Source: Corynebacterium hindlerae (GTDB lineage: Bacteria; Actinomycetota; Actinomycetes; Mycobacteriales; Mycobacteriaceae). Taken from it: a stretch of 64,000 nucleotides of DNA. Position 1 is the stretch's first letter. Each line of letters opens with the position of its first letter. Under the pieces are notes generated by a model, which searched no databases, was not told the origin of the DNA, and saw nothing but the letters and a program-made list of their open reading frames with translations. Shown piece after piece: positions 44,641 through 54,460 of the stretch. The stretch covers positions 1,085,069 to 1,149,068 of the forward strand of contig NZ_CP059833.1 in NCBI RefSeq assembly GCF_014117265.1, in the 5' to 3' direction. Both the position numbers and the translations under genes were made by a program.

Positions 44641-45831
44641 TTACTTGATGATCTTGGTAACACGGCCGGCGCCAACGGTGCGGCCACCTTCGCGGATAGC
44701 GAAACGCAGGCCCTCGTCCATAGCGACTGGCTGGATCAGGGTGACGGACATGTCGACGTTGTCGCCAGGCATAACCATCTCGGTGCCCTCAGGGAGCTTC
44801 ACAACACCGGTAACGTCGGTGGTACGGAAGTAGAACTGTGGACGGTAGTTGTCGAAGAATGGGGTGTGGCGGCCACCCTCGTCCTTGGACAGAACGTAGA
44901 CGGAGCCCTCGAACTCGGTGTGAGGGGTGTAAGCGCCTGGCTTAGCGATGATCTGGCCACGCTCAACGTCTTCACGCTTGATACCGCGGAGCAGCAGACC
45001 ACAGTTGTCGCCAGCCTCGGTGTAGTCGAGGAGCTTACGGAACATCTCGATACCGGTAACGGTGGTGGTGGTGGACTTCTCGCGAATACCGAGGATCTCA
45101 ACTTCCTCGTTCACGTTCAGCTGGCCACGCTCAACACGGCCGGTAACAACGGTGCCACGACCGGTGATGGTGAAGATGTCCTCGACAGGCATGAGGAATG
45201 GCTTGTCGGTCTCACGGACTGGATCTGGGATGTTGTCGTCACAAGCCTGCATGAGCTCGAGAACGGAGTCAACCCACTTCTGCTCGCCGTTGAGGGCGCC
45301 CAGTGCGGAGATGTGAACGATTGGAGCCTCTTCGTCGTACTCCTGCTCAGCCAGCAGCTCACGAACTTCCATCTCCACGAGTTCGATGATTTCCTCATCG
45401 TCAACCATGTCGCACTTGTTCAGCGCAACGAGGATGTAAGGAACACCAACCTGGCGAGCGAGCAGAACGTGCTCACGGGTCTGAGGCATTGGGCCGTCGG
45501 TAGCAGCAACCACGAGGATTGCGCCGTCCATCTGAGCAGCGCCGGTGATCATGTTCTTGATGTAGTCGGCGTGGCCTGGAGCGTCAACGTGTGCGTAGTG
45601 GCGCTTCTCGGTCTGGTACTCAACGTGGGAAATGTTAATGGTAATGCCACGTTCCTTCTCTTCCGGTGCCTTGTCGATGGCATCGAAAGCGAAAGCCTGG
45701 TTCAGATCTGGGTAAGCGTCAGCCAGAACCTTGGTGATAGCCGCGGTGGTGGTGGTCTTACCGTGGTCAACGTGACCAATGGTGCCGATGTTTACGTGCG
45801 GTTTCGTGCGCTCGAACTTCGCCTTTGCCAC
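44641..45831 (-). CDS. tuf: Elongation factor Tu
   Basis: 396 residues, full length. It delivers aminoacyl-tRNA to the ribosome. G1 [14 protein letters not shown], switch region [13 protein letters not shown]3 DAPGH, G4 NKCD and G5 SALGA are all intact, and domains II and III are complete ([20 protein letters not shown]). It lies 311 bases downstream of fusA with its own promoters in that gap. Confidence 0.99.
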   Translation of the reverse strand: MAKAKFERTKPHVNIGTIGHVDHGKTTTTAAITKVLADAYPDLNQAFAFDAIDKAPEEKERGITINISHVEYQTEKRHYAHVDAPGHADYIKNMITGAAQMDGAILVVAATDGPMPQTREHVLLARQVGVPYILVALNKCDMVDDEEIIELVEMEVRELLAEQEYDEEAPIVHISALGALNGEQKWVDSVLELMQACDDNIPDPVRETDKPFLMPVEDIFTITGRGTVVTGRVERGQLNVNEEVEILGIREKSTTTTVTGIEMFRKLLDYTEAGDNCGLLLRGIKREDVERGQIIAKPGAYTPHTEFEGSVYVLSKDEGGRHTPFFDNYRPQFYFRTTDVTGVVKLPEGTEMVMPGDNVDMSVTLIQPVAMDEGLRFAIREGGRTVGAGRVTKIIK

Positions 45832-46086
45832 TGTATGTCCTCCTGGACTTCATGGTGGCTACGACCTTCGCAGCCACATTTGGTGGTTTGTATCCGTACC
45901 CATTCGGTGCCTCACGCGAGGCGCTAAATAGGTGCAGCATTATTTCTGCCAGTTACATGATACTAGGGTCCCAAACGGTAGAAAACAAACCCTTTGAGAA
46001 AAGCCTAGTGTTGCCATGAGTAATGGCCAGCTCAATCCCCCTTTTTCGGGAGACTCAGCGAGCCATTACCCAAACGGCTTATTCGC

Positions 46087-46114
46087 ATTATAGGAGGGCT
46101 AATTAATCTGGCAA
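46087..46114 (-). promoter_or_regulatory. tuf promoter embedded in a hairpin
   Basis: Leftward -35 TTGCCA (complement of 46109-46114) and a perfect -10 TATAAT (complement of 46087-46092) have a 16-base spacer. The stem GGAGGGCTA/TAGCCCTCC (46093-46126) spans it. A second candidate, TTGTTT-N17-TAGTAT, lies further downstream near 45965-45993. Together they would drive tuf. Confidence 0.6.
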
Positions 46115-46126
46115 AACTAGCCCTCC
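46093..46126 (-). terminator. Hairpin after fusA
   Basis: GGAGGGCTA and TAGCCCTCC arms with a 16-base loop lie 16 bases past the fusA stop. No T-run follows on the leftward strand; instead TATAAT follows directly, so it is a doubtful terminator sharing its sequence with the tuf promoter. Confidence 0.5.
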
Positions 46127-46142
46127 CTGAGCGGTAATCGGC

Positions 46143-48269
46143 TTACTTGTTGCCGGTACGCTCTGCGATGATCTCGGCTGCGACGTTCGCAGGAACCTCT
46201 GCGTAGGAGTCGAAGATCATAGTGAAGTTTGCGCGGCCCGCGGTGCGGGAACGCAGGTCACCGATGTAGCCGAACATCTGAGAAAGTGGCACCTTAGCCT
46301 TGACGACCTTCGCACCGGAGCGGTCTTCCATTGCGTTGACCTGACCACGGCGGGAGTTGATGTCGCCGATGACGTCGCCCATGTACTCCTCAGGAGTGGT
46401 GACCTCAACAGCCATCATTGGCTCGAGCAGTACTGGCTTTGCCTTTTCGACAGCAGCCTTGAGTACCTGAGCACCAGCGATCTTGAAGGCCATTTCAGAG
46501 GAGTCAACGTCGTGGTATGCACCGTCGACGAGGGTTGCCTTGATGTTGACCAGTGGGTAGCCAGCGAGGAAGCCGTACTGCATAGCGTCCTGGATACCAG
46601 CGTCGACGGATGGGATGTATTCCTTTGGAACACGACCACCGGTGACGGCGTTCTCGAACTTGTAGATTGGGGACTCGCCCTCTTCGAGCTCCTCCGGAGC
46701 CGGAGCGTAAGGCTCGATGGAAACGATGACCTTTGCGAACTGACCGGAACCACCAGTCTGCTTCTTGTGGGTGTAGTCGAGGTTCTCGACAGCCTTGCGG
46801 ATGGTCTCGCGGTAAGCAACCTGAGGCGCACCGACGTTTGCCTCAACCTTGAACTCACGCTTCATGCGGTCAACCAGGACGTCGAGGTGGAGCTCGCCCA
46901 TGCCACCGATGACGGTCTGGCCGGTCTCTTCGTCCAGCTTCACGGTGAAGGTTGGGTCTTCTTCAGCCAGCTTCTGGATAGCGGTACCCAGCTTCTCCTG
47001 GTCAGCCTTGGTCTTAGGCTCAATGGCGACCTCAATCACTGGATCCGGGAAGTCCATGGACTCGAGGATGATCTGATCGTTGAGGTCACAGAGGGTGTCA
47101 CCGGTGGTGGTGTCCTTCAGACCAATGAAGGCGTAGATGTTACCAGCGTGTGCTGCGTCAACAGGGTTCTCCTTGTTGGCGTGCATCTGGAACAGCTTAC
47201 CGACGCGCTCCCTCTTACCCTTGGTGGAGTTCATGACCTGAGCACCTGGCTCCACAACGCCTGCGTACACGCGGACGAAGGTCAGCTTACCGAAGAATGG
47301 GTGAGCAGCAATCTTGAATGCCAGAGCGGAGAATGGCTCGTCGTCGGAAGGCTTGCGCACAACGGTGGTGCTCTCGTCGCCGACAGCGTGGCCGTGAACC
47401 TCGCCGATGTCCAGTGGGTTCGGGAGGAAGTCGATGACTGCGTCGAGCAGTGGCTGGACACCCTTGTTGCGGTATGCGGTACCACACAGAACTGGGTAGA
47501 CCTCGGAGTTGACGGTCATCTTGCGGATGGCTGCCTTGATCTCCTCAACGGTGAGCTCTTCGCCACCGAAGTACTTCTCCATCAGCTCTTCGTCGGACTC
47601 GGCGACGGTCTCGAGCAGCTTCTCACGCCATTCGTTTGCAGTGTCAACGAGGTCAGCTGGGATCTCTTCGACGGTAGCTGGGGTACCGACCTCAACCTTG
47701 CCGCGCCAGGTCAGCGCCTGCATGTTGATCAGGTCGACAACGCCGTCGAAGTCATCTTCTGCACCGATTGGGATCTGCAGAACCAATGGCTTTGCACCCA
47801 GGCGGTCGACGATGGTGCCAACGGTGAAGAAGAAGTCAGCACCGAGCTTGTCCATCTTGTTCACGAAGCAGATACGTGGAACGTCGTACTTCGCCGCCTG
47901 ACGCCACACCTGCTCGGACTGTGGCTCAACACCTTCCTTGCCGTCGAAGACAGCAACTGCGCCGTCAAGGACACGCAGGGAGCGCTCCACCTCAACGGTG
48001 AAGTCAACGTGGCCCGGGGTGTCAATAATGTTGATCTGGTTACCGTTCCAGAAACAGGTCACAGCAGCGGAGGTAATGGTAATACCGCGCTCTTTTTCCT
48101 GCTCCATCCAGTCGGTGGTAGCGCCACCATCGTGGGTCTCGCCGACCTTGCGGTTGATGCCGGTGTAGAAAAGGATACGTTCGGTGGTCGTCGTCTTACC
48201 AGCATCGATGTGAGCCATGATGCCGATATTGCGAACCTTGTTCAGGTCCTTAAGCACTTCTTGTGCCAC
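46143..48269 (-). CDS. fusA: Elongation factor G
   Basis: 708 residues, full length. It drives translocation with GTP. G1 [51 protein letters not shown] and the domain IV-V segments ([13 protein letters not shown] [29 protein letters not shown]) are intact. It lies 260 bases after rpsG. Confidence 0.99.
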   Translation of the reverse strand: MAQEVLKDLNKVRNIGIMAHIDAGKTTTTERILFYTGINRKVGETHDGGATTDWMEQEKERGITITSAAVTCFWNGNQINIIDTPGHVDFTVEVERSLRVLDGAVAVFDGKEGVEPQSEQVWRQAAKYDVPRICFVNKMDKLGADFFFTVGTIVDRLGAKPLVLQIPIGAEDDFDGVVDLINMQALTWRGKVEVGTPATVEEIPADLVDTANEWREKLLETVAESDEELMEKYFGGEELTVEEIKAAIRKMTVNSEVYPVLCGTAYRNKGVQPLLDAVIDFLPNPLDIGEVHGHAVGDESTTVVRKPSDDEPFSALAFKIAAHPFFGKLTFVRVYAGVVEPGAQVMNSTKGKRERVGKLFQMHANKENPVDAAHAGNIYAFIGLKDTTTGDTLCDLNDQIILESMDFPDPVIEVAIEPKTKADQEKLGTAIQKLAEEDPTFTVKLDEETGQTVIGGMGELHLDVLVDRMKREFKVEANVGAPQVAYRETIRKAVENLDYTHKKQTGGSGQFAKVIVSIEPYAPAPEELEEGESPIYKFENAVTGGRVPKEYIPSVDAGIQDAMQYGFLAGYPLVNIKATLVDGAYHDVDSSEMAFKIAGAQVLKAAVEKAKPVLLEPMMAVEVTTPEEYMGDVIGDINSRRGQVNAMEDRSGAKVVKAKVPLSQMFGYIGDLRSRTAGRANFTMIFDSYAEVPANVAAEIIAERTGNK

Positions 48270-48448
48270 AGTGGTTCCCCAACTCGTTCGTTGTGGGCAA
48301 TCTGCGCCTATCGACGGCCATGGTTATCCCACGCGTCGACGGCGCATTTTGCCGATGAATATAGTACTCGATCAATTCTGCCATTGATTGCCCCGTTTTA
48401 CAGCCCTTGTTTGAGGATTGCCGGGTCATAATGGACTTTGGCCTGAAT

Positions 48449-48514
48449 AAGGCCCCGTACCGACGTCGCCGCGAGCCCGTTTCAGGCATCGGGTGTGATC
48501 GGCGACGGGGCCTT
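48449..48514 (-). terminator. Hairpin after rpsG
   Basis: AAGGCCCCGT...CGTCGCC pairs with GGCGACGGGGCCTT over a long loop, with a small bulge, 16 bases past the rpsG stop. TTATT follows on the leftward strand. It likely ends the rpsL-rpsG transcript before a separate fusA promoter. Confidence 0.65.
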
Positions 48515-48529
48515 GTTCTGTCGCAGTTA

Positions 48530-48997
48530 CTACCAGCGGTAGTGAGCGAAGGCGCGGTTAGCCTCAGCCATCTTGTGGGTGTCTTCGCGACGCTTCACGG
48601 AAGCGCCAAGACCGTTAGCTGCATCGAGGATCTCGTTGGCGAGACGCTCAACCATGGTGTTCTCACGACGCTGGCGGGTGAAGGTCACGAGCCAACGCAG
48701 TGCGAGGGTGTTTGCACGGTTTGGACGAACCTCAACAGGAACCTGGTAGGTTGCGCCACCAACACGGCGGGAGCGAACCTCGAGGTCTGGCTTGATGTTG
48801 CCCAGAGCCTTTTCGAGGGTCAGCACTGGATCGGTGCCGGTCTTCTCACGGCAAACCTCGAGTGCGTTGTAAACGATGCGCTCTGCGGTGGACTTCTTAC
48901 CGTCCAGCAGAACCTTGTTCACCAGCTGGGTGACAGTTTCAGAGCCGTATACCGGGTCCTTGACGACCGGGCGTACTGGAGCCTTTCCCTTACGCAT
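48530..48997 (-). CDS. rpsG: 30S ribosomal protein S7
   Basis: 155 residues. [20 protein letters not shown] and [20 protein letters not shown] are diagnostic, with [18 protein letters not shown]. It organises the 16S 3' major domain. It lies 5 bases after rpsL in a two-gene operon. Confidence 0.98.
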   Translation of the reverse strand: MRKGKAPVRPVVKDPVYGSETVTQLVNKVLLDGKKSTAERIVYNALEVCREKTGTDPVLTLEKALGNIKPDLEVRSRRVGGATYQVPVEVRPNRANTLALRWLVTFTRQRRENTMVERLANEILDAANGLGASVKRREDTHKMAEANRAFAHYRW

Positions 48998-49002
48998 TCC
49001 TC

Positions 49003-49371
49003 TTATCCCTTCTTTGCACCGTAGCGGGAACGTGCCTGCTTGCGGTCCTTAACACCCTGGGTGTCAAGTGCGCCGCGCACGATCTTGTAGCGAACACCTG
49101 GGAGGTCCTTAACACGACCGCCACGAACGAGCACCATGGAGTGCTCCTGGAGGTTGTGACCCTCACCTGGGATGTATGCGGAAACCTCGATGCCGGAGGT
49201 CAGGCGCACACGGGCAACCTTACGCAGAGCGGAGTTAGGCTTCTTAGGAGTGGTGGTGTAAACACGGGTGCAGACGCCACGACGCTGAGGGGAACCCTTC
49301 AGTGCAGCGGTAGCGACCTTCGTGCTCTTATCATGGCGGCCCTTGCGGACCAGCTGCTGAATAGTAGGCAT
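49003..49371 (-). CDS. rpsL: 30S ribosomal protein S12
   Basis: 122 residues from [15 protein letters not shown] at 49371; the frame open to 49566 is an upstream extension. [19 protein letters not shown] and [20 protein letters not shown] are intact. The lysines equivalent to Lys43 and Lys88, where streptomycin-resistance changes occur, are wild type. It lies opposite and divergent from the DUF1707 gene. Confidence 0.98.
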   Translation of the reverse strand: MPTIQQLVRKGRHDKSTKVATAALKGSPQRRGVCTRVYTTTPKKPNSALRKVARVRLTSGIEVSAYIPGEGHNLQEHSMVLVRGGRVKDLPGVRYKIVRGALDTQGVKDRKQARSRYGAKKG

Positions 49372-49596
49372 TGAATGTCTTTCGATTGTGACGATGTTAG
49401 TTGTAGCCTGGAAAAAGACGGTAGACAAACGAAAAAAGGGGCTCTTTCCGGGGCCGCTACCGTGATCTTCCATTGCAACGCACCGAACCCCATTGAGCTG
49501 GACGTTTGCAAGGCTCCCACCTTGAAAATGTGGGACTGCAAGGAACATTACCGCATTACCCCGCATTTTCCCAAATCCCTCAGTAGTCTAAGGTGC

Positions 49597-50223
49597 GTGA
49601 ATCAACCGCAACTTCGAGCAACTGACGACGAACGCAATCAAGTGCTGGCAGTGCTGAACCAGGCCCTCACTAATGGGCAGTTGGACTTCGCCGAGTTCGA
49701 TGAGCGCACCAAGGTCGTTACCCAGGCAAAATACCGCCACGAGCTGCTAGAGCCTTTGACAGATCTCTTGCCCGATCCAGCGTCGGTCATTAGCGCGGAG
49801 ATCGTCCGCCGCCCGGATGCCCAACTGGCGACCTCCGCGCAAACAATCGCACCCACTACCTCCGGGGATCAGTTCTCTTTTTCCCTGATGGGAGGATCAG
49901 AGAAGAGGGGTGCTTGGACTATCGCATCGTCGCACACATCCATCACCGTAATGGGCGGGAACATCATCGACCTGACCAAGGCGACCTTCGCCGGCCGAGA
50001 CATCACCATCCACGCGTGGTCGATCATGGGCGGCATCGACATCATCGTTCCGGAAGACGTGCGCATCAAGTGCGATGGCATTGCTGTCATGGGTGGTTTT
50101 GAAGTCAGGGATGATCGCCAAGTCACCATTGTGCTCAATGAGCTTCCAGCAAACTCCCCTACCCTGCGCGTCACCGGACTGGCACTGATGGGCGGCGTCA
50201 CCGTCAAGCGCGTGCCCCGCTAG
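49597..50223 (+). CDS. DUF1707 / LiaF-like domain protein
   Basis: 208 residues from a GTG at 49597, chosen because AAGG precedes it and the DUF1707 domain begins at once (LRATDDERNQVLAVLNQALT, LDFAEFDERTKVVTQAKY). The C-terminal half is the beta-helix-like LiaF/DUF2154 part with four Met-Gly-Gly turns (SLMGGSEKR, TVMGGNIID, SIMGGIDI, ALMGGVTV). Such proteins modulate envelope-stress two-component systems, and a NarL-type system follows 119 bases downstream, so a role in its signalling is plausible. No TM segment is present. Confidence 0.85.
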   Translation: MNQPQLRATDDERNQVLAVLNQALTNGQLDFAEFDERTKVVTQAKYRHELLEPLTDLLPDPASVISAEIVRRPDAQLATSAQTIAPTTSGDQFSFSLMGGSEKRGAWTIASSHTSITVMGGNIIDLTKATFAGRDITIHAWSIMGGIDIIVPEDVRIKCDGIAVMGGFEVRDDRQVTIVLNELPANSPTLRVTGLALMGGVTVKRVPR

Positions 50224-50342
50224 CAACGGCCGGATTTACTGTAGGTTCTGGCAACAACCTTCCGATGCGCATTGAACTACGGTAGCGCAGTCATACCACG
50301 GCATGATGCGGTGATGACAAGCATCTAGCTACTGTCTATGAC

Positions 50343-51413
50343 GTGAAGGGTTTCCGGGCGGTTGACGCCATTGCAGCAGCTGTGTTGGTCGCCTTGTCTT
50401 GTTTGGGGACGAAGTTCTCCAGTCTGTGGGACTTGGATCTGTGGCTCACGATCACACTGGGTATTGCGCCACTGGTGCGTAAGCGTTGGCCAATAACGAC
50501 ATTCTTGGCGCTCTTCGCAATTCTTTCAGTGTCGGCGCTCAGGTTTGAGATAACTGTTGCATGTATCTTGGTGGCTGGATTAGCGGCCTACATTGTCCGT
50601 CGGGACTTCGTTGAACCTACGCGCGCTGTTGCTACTGCGGTGCTGTTTTTGGGCGACATCATCGGACTAGCCATTTTCACGCCGGGATTAACTGACACCG
50701 ATCCGCTCAAACGAGCCTTTTACGTTTTTTGGAGCGTCACCCTCCTTGCTGCATGCGCGATGATGGGTGAATTGCGCCGTCGAACCTTGGAAGCGCAGAA
50801 AGAGCTCTTGCAGCGTTCTCTGGAGGCGCAGCGCCAGCATATTGCTCGTGAAATCCATGATCTGGTCACGCATTCTCTGACCGTTATTACTGCGCAGGCC
50901 GATGGTGGCCGTTATGCCAATACTGAAGCAGCGAAGGATGAAGCGTTGGTGTCGATCGCGCAGGTGGGCCGTGAGTCGCTTCGCCAGATGCGCTCCGTGG
51001 TGAGCTACCTGCGTGAAGGTGAAGGACACGCGGTGTCGCCAAGTATCGGGGCAAACGACATTCCTGAACTCATACAACAGATCAAAGGCATGCGTGTGAA
51101 TTACAACCAGATCGGTGAGGCGCCGGACCAATTAGATGGTGCGGTGTCGTTGACGATCTACCGAATTGTGCAGGAAGCGCTGACGAATGCCCAAAGGCAT
51201 GGTGCCGGTAGCGCTGATCTTGAGCTGGAATGGCAGCCTGATCAAGTGAAAGTCACCGTGCAAAATCCCTTTGAAATGCGCCCTACCGGAATCGGACATG
51301 GAATTACCGGGATGCGTGAGCGTGCCGAGCTAAGCGGTGGTTCTTGCGAATCTCGCCCTATCGACGGCTTATGGCAGGTTCGCGCCACACTTCCGCTGGG
51401 AGGCCGAGCATGA
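50343..51413 (+). CDS. NarL-type sensor histidine kinase
   Basis: 356 residues with a GTG start and no obvious ribosome site (possibly leaderless). Four to five TM segments occupy residues 10-145. The HisKA_3 dimerisation motif HIAREIHDLVTHSLTVITAQ has the phospho-accepting His172. The ATPase part has an N box (VQEALTNAQRHG) and a G box (GIGHGITGMRERAEL). No large extracellular sensor is present, as in intramembrane-sensing kinases of cell-wall-antibiotic systems. It overlaps the regulator start by 4 bases. Confidence 0.9.
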   Translation: MKGFRAVDAIAAAVLVALSCLGTKFSSLWDLDLWLTITLGIAPLVRKRWPITTFLALFAILSVSALRFEITVACILVAGLAAYIVRRDFVEPTRAVATAVLFLGDIIGLAIFTPGLTDTDPLKRAFYVFWSVTLLAACAMMGELRRRTLEAQKELLQRSLEAQRQHIAREIHDLVTHSLTVITAQADGGRYANTEAAKDEALVSIAQVGRESLRQMRSVVSYLREGEGHAVSPSIGANDIPELIQQIKGMRVNYNQIGEAPDQLDGAVSLTIYRIVQEALTNAQRHGAGSADLELEWQPDQVKVTVQNPFEMRPTGIGHGITGMRERAELSGGSCESRPIDGLWQVRATLPLGGRA

Positions 51414-52081
51414 AAATTGCGCTTGTCGACGACCAACCGCTGTTTCTCCATGGCATCAGTCAGATCATTGGTTCCCAGTCGGACATGGAGCTGATGTGGC
51501 AGGCGACAAATGGTGCCGACGCTTTGGATAAGGCTCAGCAGCAGCCTGTAGATGTGGTCGTAATGGATGTGCAGATGCCAATTCTCGATGGAATATCCGC
51601 AACAGCTCAGCTTGCCGAGATTGCACCTGAAACAAAGTCGATTATCCTCACTACTTTCGATGATGAAGAGTATGTTCTCGGCGGTTTGGCTGCCGGGGCG
51701 AGTGGATTCATTTTGAAGGACGCCGAGCCAGAGGTGTTGTTGGAATCAATCAGAACGGTCTTTCATGGCGACGCAGTTATTTCACCACGGGCTACCAATC
51801 GGATAATCCACAGGTTGCAAGAACCGCAAATGGCCAAAGTTTCGGCCACTGATCAGCAACGATTGTCTGATCTAACAAGCCGTGAACGTGAGATTCTGGT
51901 GGCTATCGCAAGAGGGTGGACGAACGCGGAAATTTGTGAGCGCTTCTTCATCTCTATGCCCACGGTGAAAACGCATGTAGGCCGTGTGATGGCAAAAACC
52001 AATTCTCGAGATCGAGTACATATCGCGCTGTTGGCATATCGTACCGGTTTGGTTTCTAGAGAAGACCTACTTGAGTCCTAG
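51410..52081 (+). CDS. NarL/LuxR-type response regulator
   Basis: 223 residues. The start at 51410 (MKIALVDDQPLF) overlaps the kinase stop. The receiver phospho-acceptor Asp53 is in VVVMDVQMPILDG, with Lys in FILKDAEPEVL. The LuxR helix-turn-helix is LTSREREILVAIARGWTNAE with FISMPTVKTHVGRVMAK. The stop codon TAG is shared with the CTAG target of the IS fragment that begins at 52081, so the last residues may have been altered slightly. Its natural target is probably the ABC transporter now lying beyond the island. Confidence 0.92.
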   Translation: MKIALVDDQPLFLHGISQIIGSQSDMELMWQATNGADALDKAQQQPVDVVVMDVQMPILDGISATAQLAEIAPETKSIILTTFDDEEYVLGGLAAGASGFILKDAEPEVLLESIRTVFHGDAVISPRATNRIIHRLQEPQMAKVSATDQQRLSDLTSREREILVAIARGWTNAEICERFFISMPTVKTHVGRVMAKTNSRDRVHIALLAYRTGLVSREDLLES

Positions 52082-52150
52082 GGCGTGTCTGACAATTTCT
52101 TCAGCCAGGTCATGACGGCGATAGCCATCACGCCAGCCCGGTAGACAACC
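52081..52150 (-). mobile_element. Truncated IS end (left boundary of island)
   Basis: These 70 bases match the complement of the right end of the IS at 57438-58377 at 69 positions, including the inverted repeat GGGCGTGTCTGACAATT, then diverge abruptly. It is the remnant of a second, oppositely oriented IS copy and marks the left edge of the inserted segment. Confidence 0.88.
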
Positions 52151-52445
52151 ACGCACCAGCTGGCCAAACACGCTGCCCGGCCCATGAACACGAAGAATAA
52201 ATCGGCAGCTCAGCTCGGGTGCTTCCTCACCGAATCAGGTGGAGTCGCGGACACGCGGCGCCCACGCGCGGAAACCGCAACAGCATCGGCGGCGGGATTA
52301 ACGAAGCCTCACACATACTGCGTTCGTGGTACGCGATGACTGCGTTAGGGGGACGATTCGCAGCCGGCTCCGGAGTTGACTCTTCATCAGACAGTGAAGG
52401 CCGCAACCCCGGCGACGGCACCAACGGCCCCAACGTATTGGAGCA
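52151..52445. other. Unassigned stretch inside the island
   Basis: No gene can be supported. Short open frames on both strands show no recognisable domain. It lies where the N-terminal part of the following response regulator gene should be and probably contains deletion debris. Confidence 0.5.
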
Positions 52446-53023
52446 GTCGTCGGACAGGCCGCTGACGGCCGCGAGGCAGCAGACATGGCACGGCGGCTCA
52501 CACCGGACGTGGTGCTCATGGATGTGCGCATGCCCGGCATGGACGGGATCGAGGCCACCGCGGCGATATGTGGGGGCCGCCTACCCTGCAAAGTTCTCAT
52601 CCTCACCACGTTCGAGGAAGACGAATACGTCGTCGCCGCCTTGTGCGCCGGAGCCAGCGGCTTCATCGGTAAAAGCGCCGAGCCCGGGGACATCGTGCGG
52701 GCGATCGCCGCGGTCCACACCGGCGACTCCCTTTTCTCCCCCGCCGCGACGAGCGCGTTAATTTCGCGGTACGTCACGGCACCGGAATCCTCCCGCCGCA
52801 ACGAATCCGTGCGGCAACTCGGGCGACTGACCGAGCGCGAACGCGGAGTGCTGCTCGCCGTGGGCCAAGGCCTGTCGAACCAGGAAATCGCCGAGTCGTT
52901 TTCATCTCGCCGCACACGGCGAAAACGCACGTGAACAGGATCATGAGCAAAGTGTGCGCGCACGACAGGTCTCAGCTGGTGATCCTGTATTACGAGAGCG
53001 GCCTGCTTGTTCCGGGGCGCTAG
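52446..53023 (+). pseudogene. Broken LuxR-type response regulator
   Basis: A receiver domain begins in mid-sequence at VVGQAADGREAADMARR, so about 35-40 N-terminal residues are missing. DVVLMDVRMPGMDG retains the phospho-acceptor Asp. The helix-turn-helix opens in LTERERGVLLAVGQGLSNQE, and then a frameshift near 52898-52903 breaks the frame; in the other frame it resumes as FISPHTAKTHVNRIMSK and ends ILYYESGLLVPGR at 53023. Both lesions mark it as non-functional. It is a different lineage from the intact regulator at 51410. No kinase gene remains beside it. Confidence 0.82.
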
Positions 53024-53718
53024 CCGGAGAACGAGAACAACTCCAGCGCGGCGGCGCTGGTGATCGCCATGTACACGCCGACGATGGCCGCGATCCACAG
53101 CAGCGTCACCTTCGCCTCGTACTCCAAGCGAGGGATGGCGCGTTCAACCCGGGGGAACACCCGCGGCCCGAACGCCGCAGCGAGGACGATGACGACGAGC
53201 ACCGGCACCATCATCAGCAGGCAATACGCGGCGATCGCCGCTACTTGCGCGGCGAAGGCGAGGTCCGTGGAACTGATAATTCCCATCGCGGCGATATAGG
53301 GCAGCATCGTCGCCGCTTCGGTGAGCGAAGCACCTAGGCCGAGCGCGACCATCGCGACAAGGCCCCGCCCGGAGGTCGTGTCCGCCTTTGCCACCGTTCC
53401 CGAAGACGAACGGTCCTTTTTTCGTGGATTCGGCGCGAGTATTCCGAAAGCGGCCAAAGCCACGCCCAACGCCAAGGTGATCCAGTTGAAGGCGTCCGTA
53501 CCGGCGAGGGCGCTAAAGAACTCCGCGAGGGCGTTTATTCCCAGCAACATTCCGACGCCTAGCGCGAAGTACACGGCCCCGACGGTGCCTAAGTAGGTGC
53601 CAAGCGCGGGGAGATCTACTCGCCTTTTCCGCACGATCAGCACCAAAGGGATCACTAACGTCCCCACGCTGAGGCTGTCCAATAACGCGAGGCCGATTAG
53701 TGCTAGTGCAGTTCCCAT
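53020..53718 (-). CDS. GAP family (sulfolipid-addressing-like) membrane protein
   Basis: 232 residues, six TM-like segments, of the GAP/Sap family related to LysE-type transporters. The start at 53718 (MGTALALIGLALLDSLSVGT) has AGGAG upstream. LGTVGAVYFALGVGMLLG, LALGVALAAFGILA and LGLGASLTEAATMLPYIAAM are family marks. In mycobacteria members help to place glycolipids at the surface. It is divergent from a TetR gene with twin operators between, so expression is probably derepressed by a small molecule. A lipid or amphiphile exporter role is inference. Confidence 0.82.
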   Translation of the reverse strand: MGTALALIGLALLDSLSVGTLVIPLVLIVRKRRVDLPALGTYLGTVGAVYFALGVGMLLGINALAEFFSALAGTDAFNWITLALGVALAAFGILAPNPRKKDRSSSGTVAKADTTSGRGLVAMVALGLGASLTEAATMLPYIAAMGIISSTDLAFAAQVAAIAAYCLLMMVPVLVVIVLAAAFGPRVFPRVERAIPRLEYEAKVTLLWIAAIVGVYMAITSAAALELFSFSG

Positions 53719-53756
53719 GTTTTCTCCTGTTCGCCGTTCCTCGCCCACGCAAGCCT

Positions 53757-53789
53757 CGTACGATCGTATGGCTTCCGTACGATCGTACG
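53757..53789. promoter_or_regulatory. Twin palindromic operator between GAP-family and TetR genes
   Basis: Two copies of a palindrome, CGTACGATCGTATG (53757-53770) and CGTACGATCGTACG (53776-53789), with centres 19 bases apart, lie between the divergent starts at 53718 and 53828. This is the classic place for a TetR repressor to control both genes. Confidence 0.82.
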
Positions 53790-53827
53790 ACACATGTATG
53801 CTTGATACAACAGGAAGGCAATTAACG

Positions 53828-54445
53828 ATGCGCGCATTCTCGATCGATCAGGAACTATCGCCCACGGCGACGACTGTCGCGGACGCCACAATCCGGATCA
53901 TCGTGTCCCGCGGGCTCGATGCCGTCAGCGTGCGCGCGGTGGCCAAGGAAGCGAACCTGGCGCCGGGCACGGTTCAATATCACGCCAAGGACAAAGACAC
54001 CCTGCTCGCCCACGCGTTTATCCGCTCGATCCAGCGACAAGCCGCCCGCAGCGAAGCGGTTCAGCCCCGCGACACACTCTTCGCCACTTCGGTGGCCCGC
54101 CTCGCCGAGCTACTCCCGATCGGAAACGTACGCTCCGAGGACGCATGCGTGTGGGTCACCTTCGGATCGGCGTCCGCCACCCGCGATTGGCTCGCGGAAC
54201 TTTACGACGAAGCGCTCGCCCAATTTCGCACCACTCTCGAAACCGCTCTGGCACGCGCCGACGGCACCGGGCCGATCGACGACACCCACAGCACCCACAG
54301 TGCCCATAGCCCCGCCCAGCGCGCCCGTTTAATCACCGCCTTGGTCAACGGCTTAACCATCGACAACCTGAGGGCACCGGAATCTTCCGCGGACGATCTC
54401 CTCGCCGACTTGGAAGCCGGACTGCGGTCCGTTCTCGGCCCGTAA
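53828..54445 (+). CDS. TetR family regulator of the GAP-family gene
   Basis: 205 residues. The start at 53828 (MRAFSIDQELSPTATTVADA) has AGGAAGG upstream; the frame is open to 53597 but would cross the operators. The helix-turn-helix is AVSVRAVAKEANLAPGTVQY with HAKDKDTLLAHAF. The C-terminal ligand domain has a His/Ser-rich insert (THSTHSAHSPAQ). It is divergent from the GAP-family gene and almost certainly binds the twin palindromes between them. Confidence 0.88.
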   Translation: MRAFSIDQELSPTATTVADATIRIIVSRGLDAVSVRAVAKEANLAPGTVQYHAKDKDTLLAHAFIRSIQRQAARSEAVQPRDTLFATSVARLAELLPIGNVRSEDACVWVTFGSASATRDWLAELYDEALAQFRTTLETALARADGTGPIDDTHSTHSAHSPAQRARLITALVNGLTIDNLRAPESSADDLLADLEAGLRSVLGP

Positions 54446-54460
54446 CGGGCCTCGACATTT

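Noticed and set aside
46512..48431. 639-codon open frame on the plus strand
   Set aside because: It lies antisense to the full-length, highly conserved fusA gene and has no domain; codon bias of fusA creates it.
52219..52761. 180-codon plus-strand open frame in the island
   Set aside because: Its second half lies in the wrong frame over the response regulator remnant and its first half has no recognised domain, so no gene is called.
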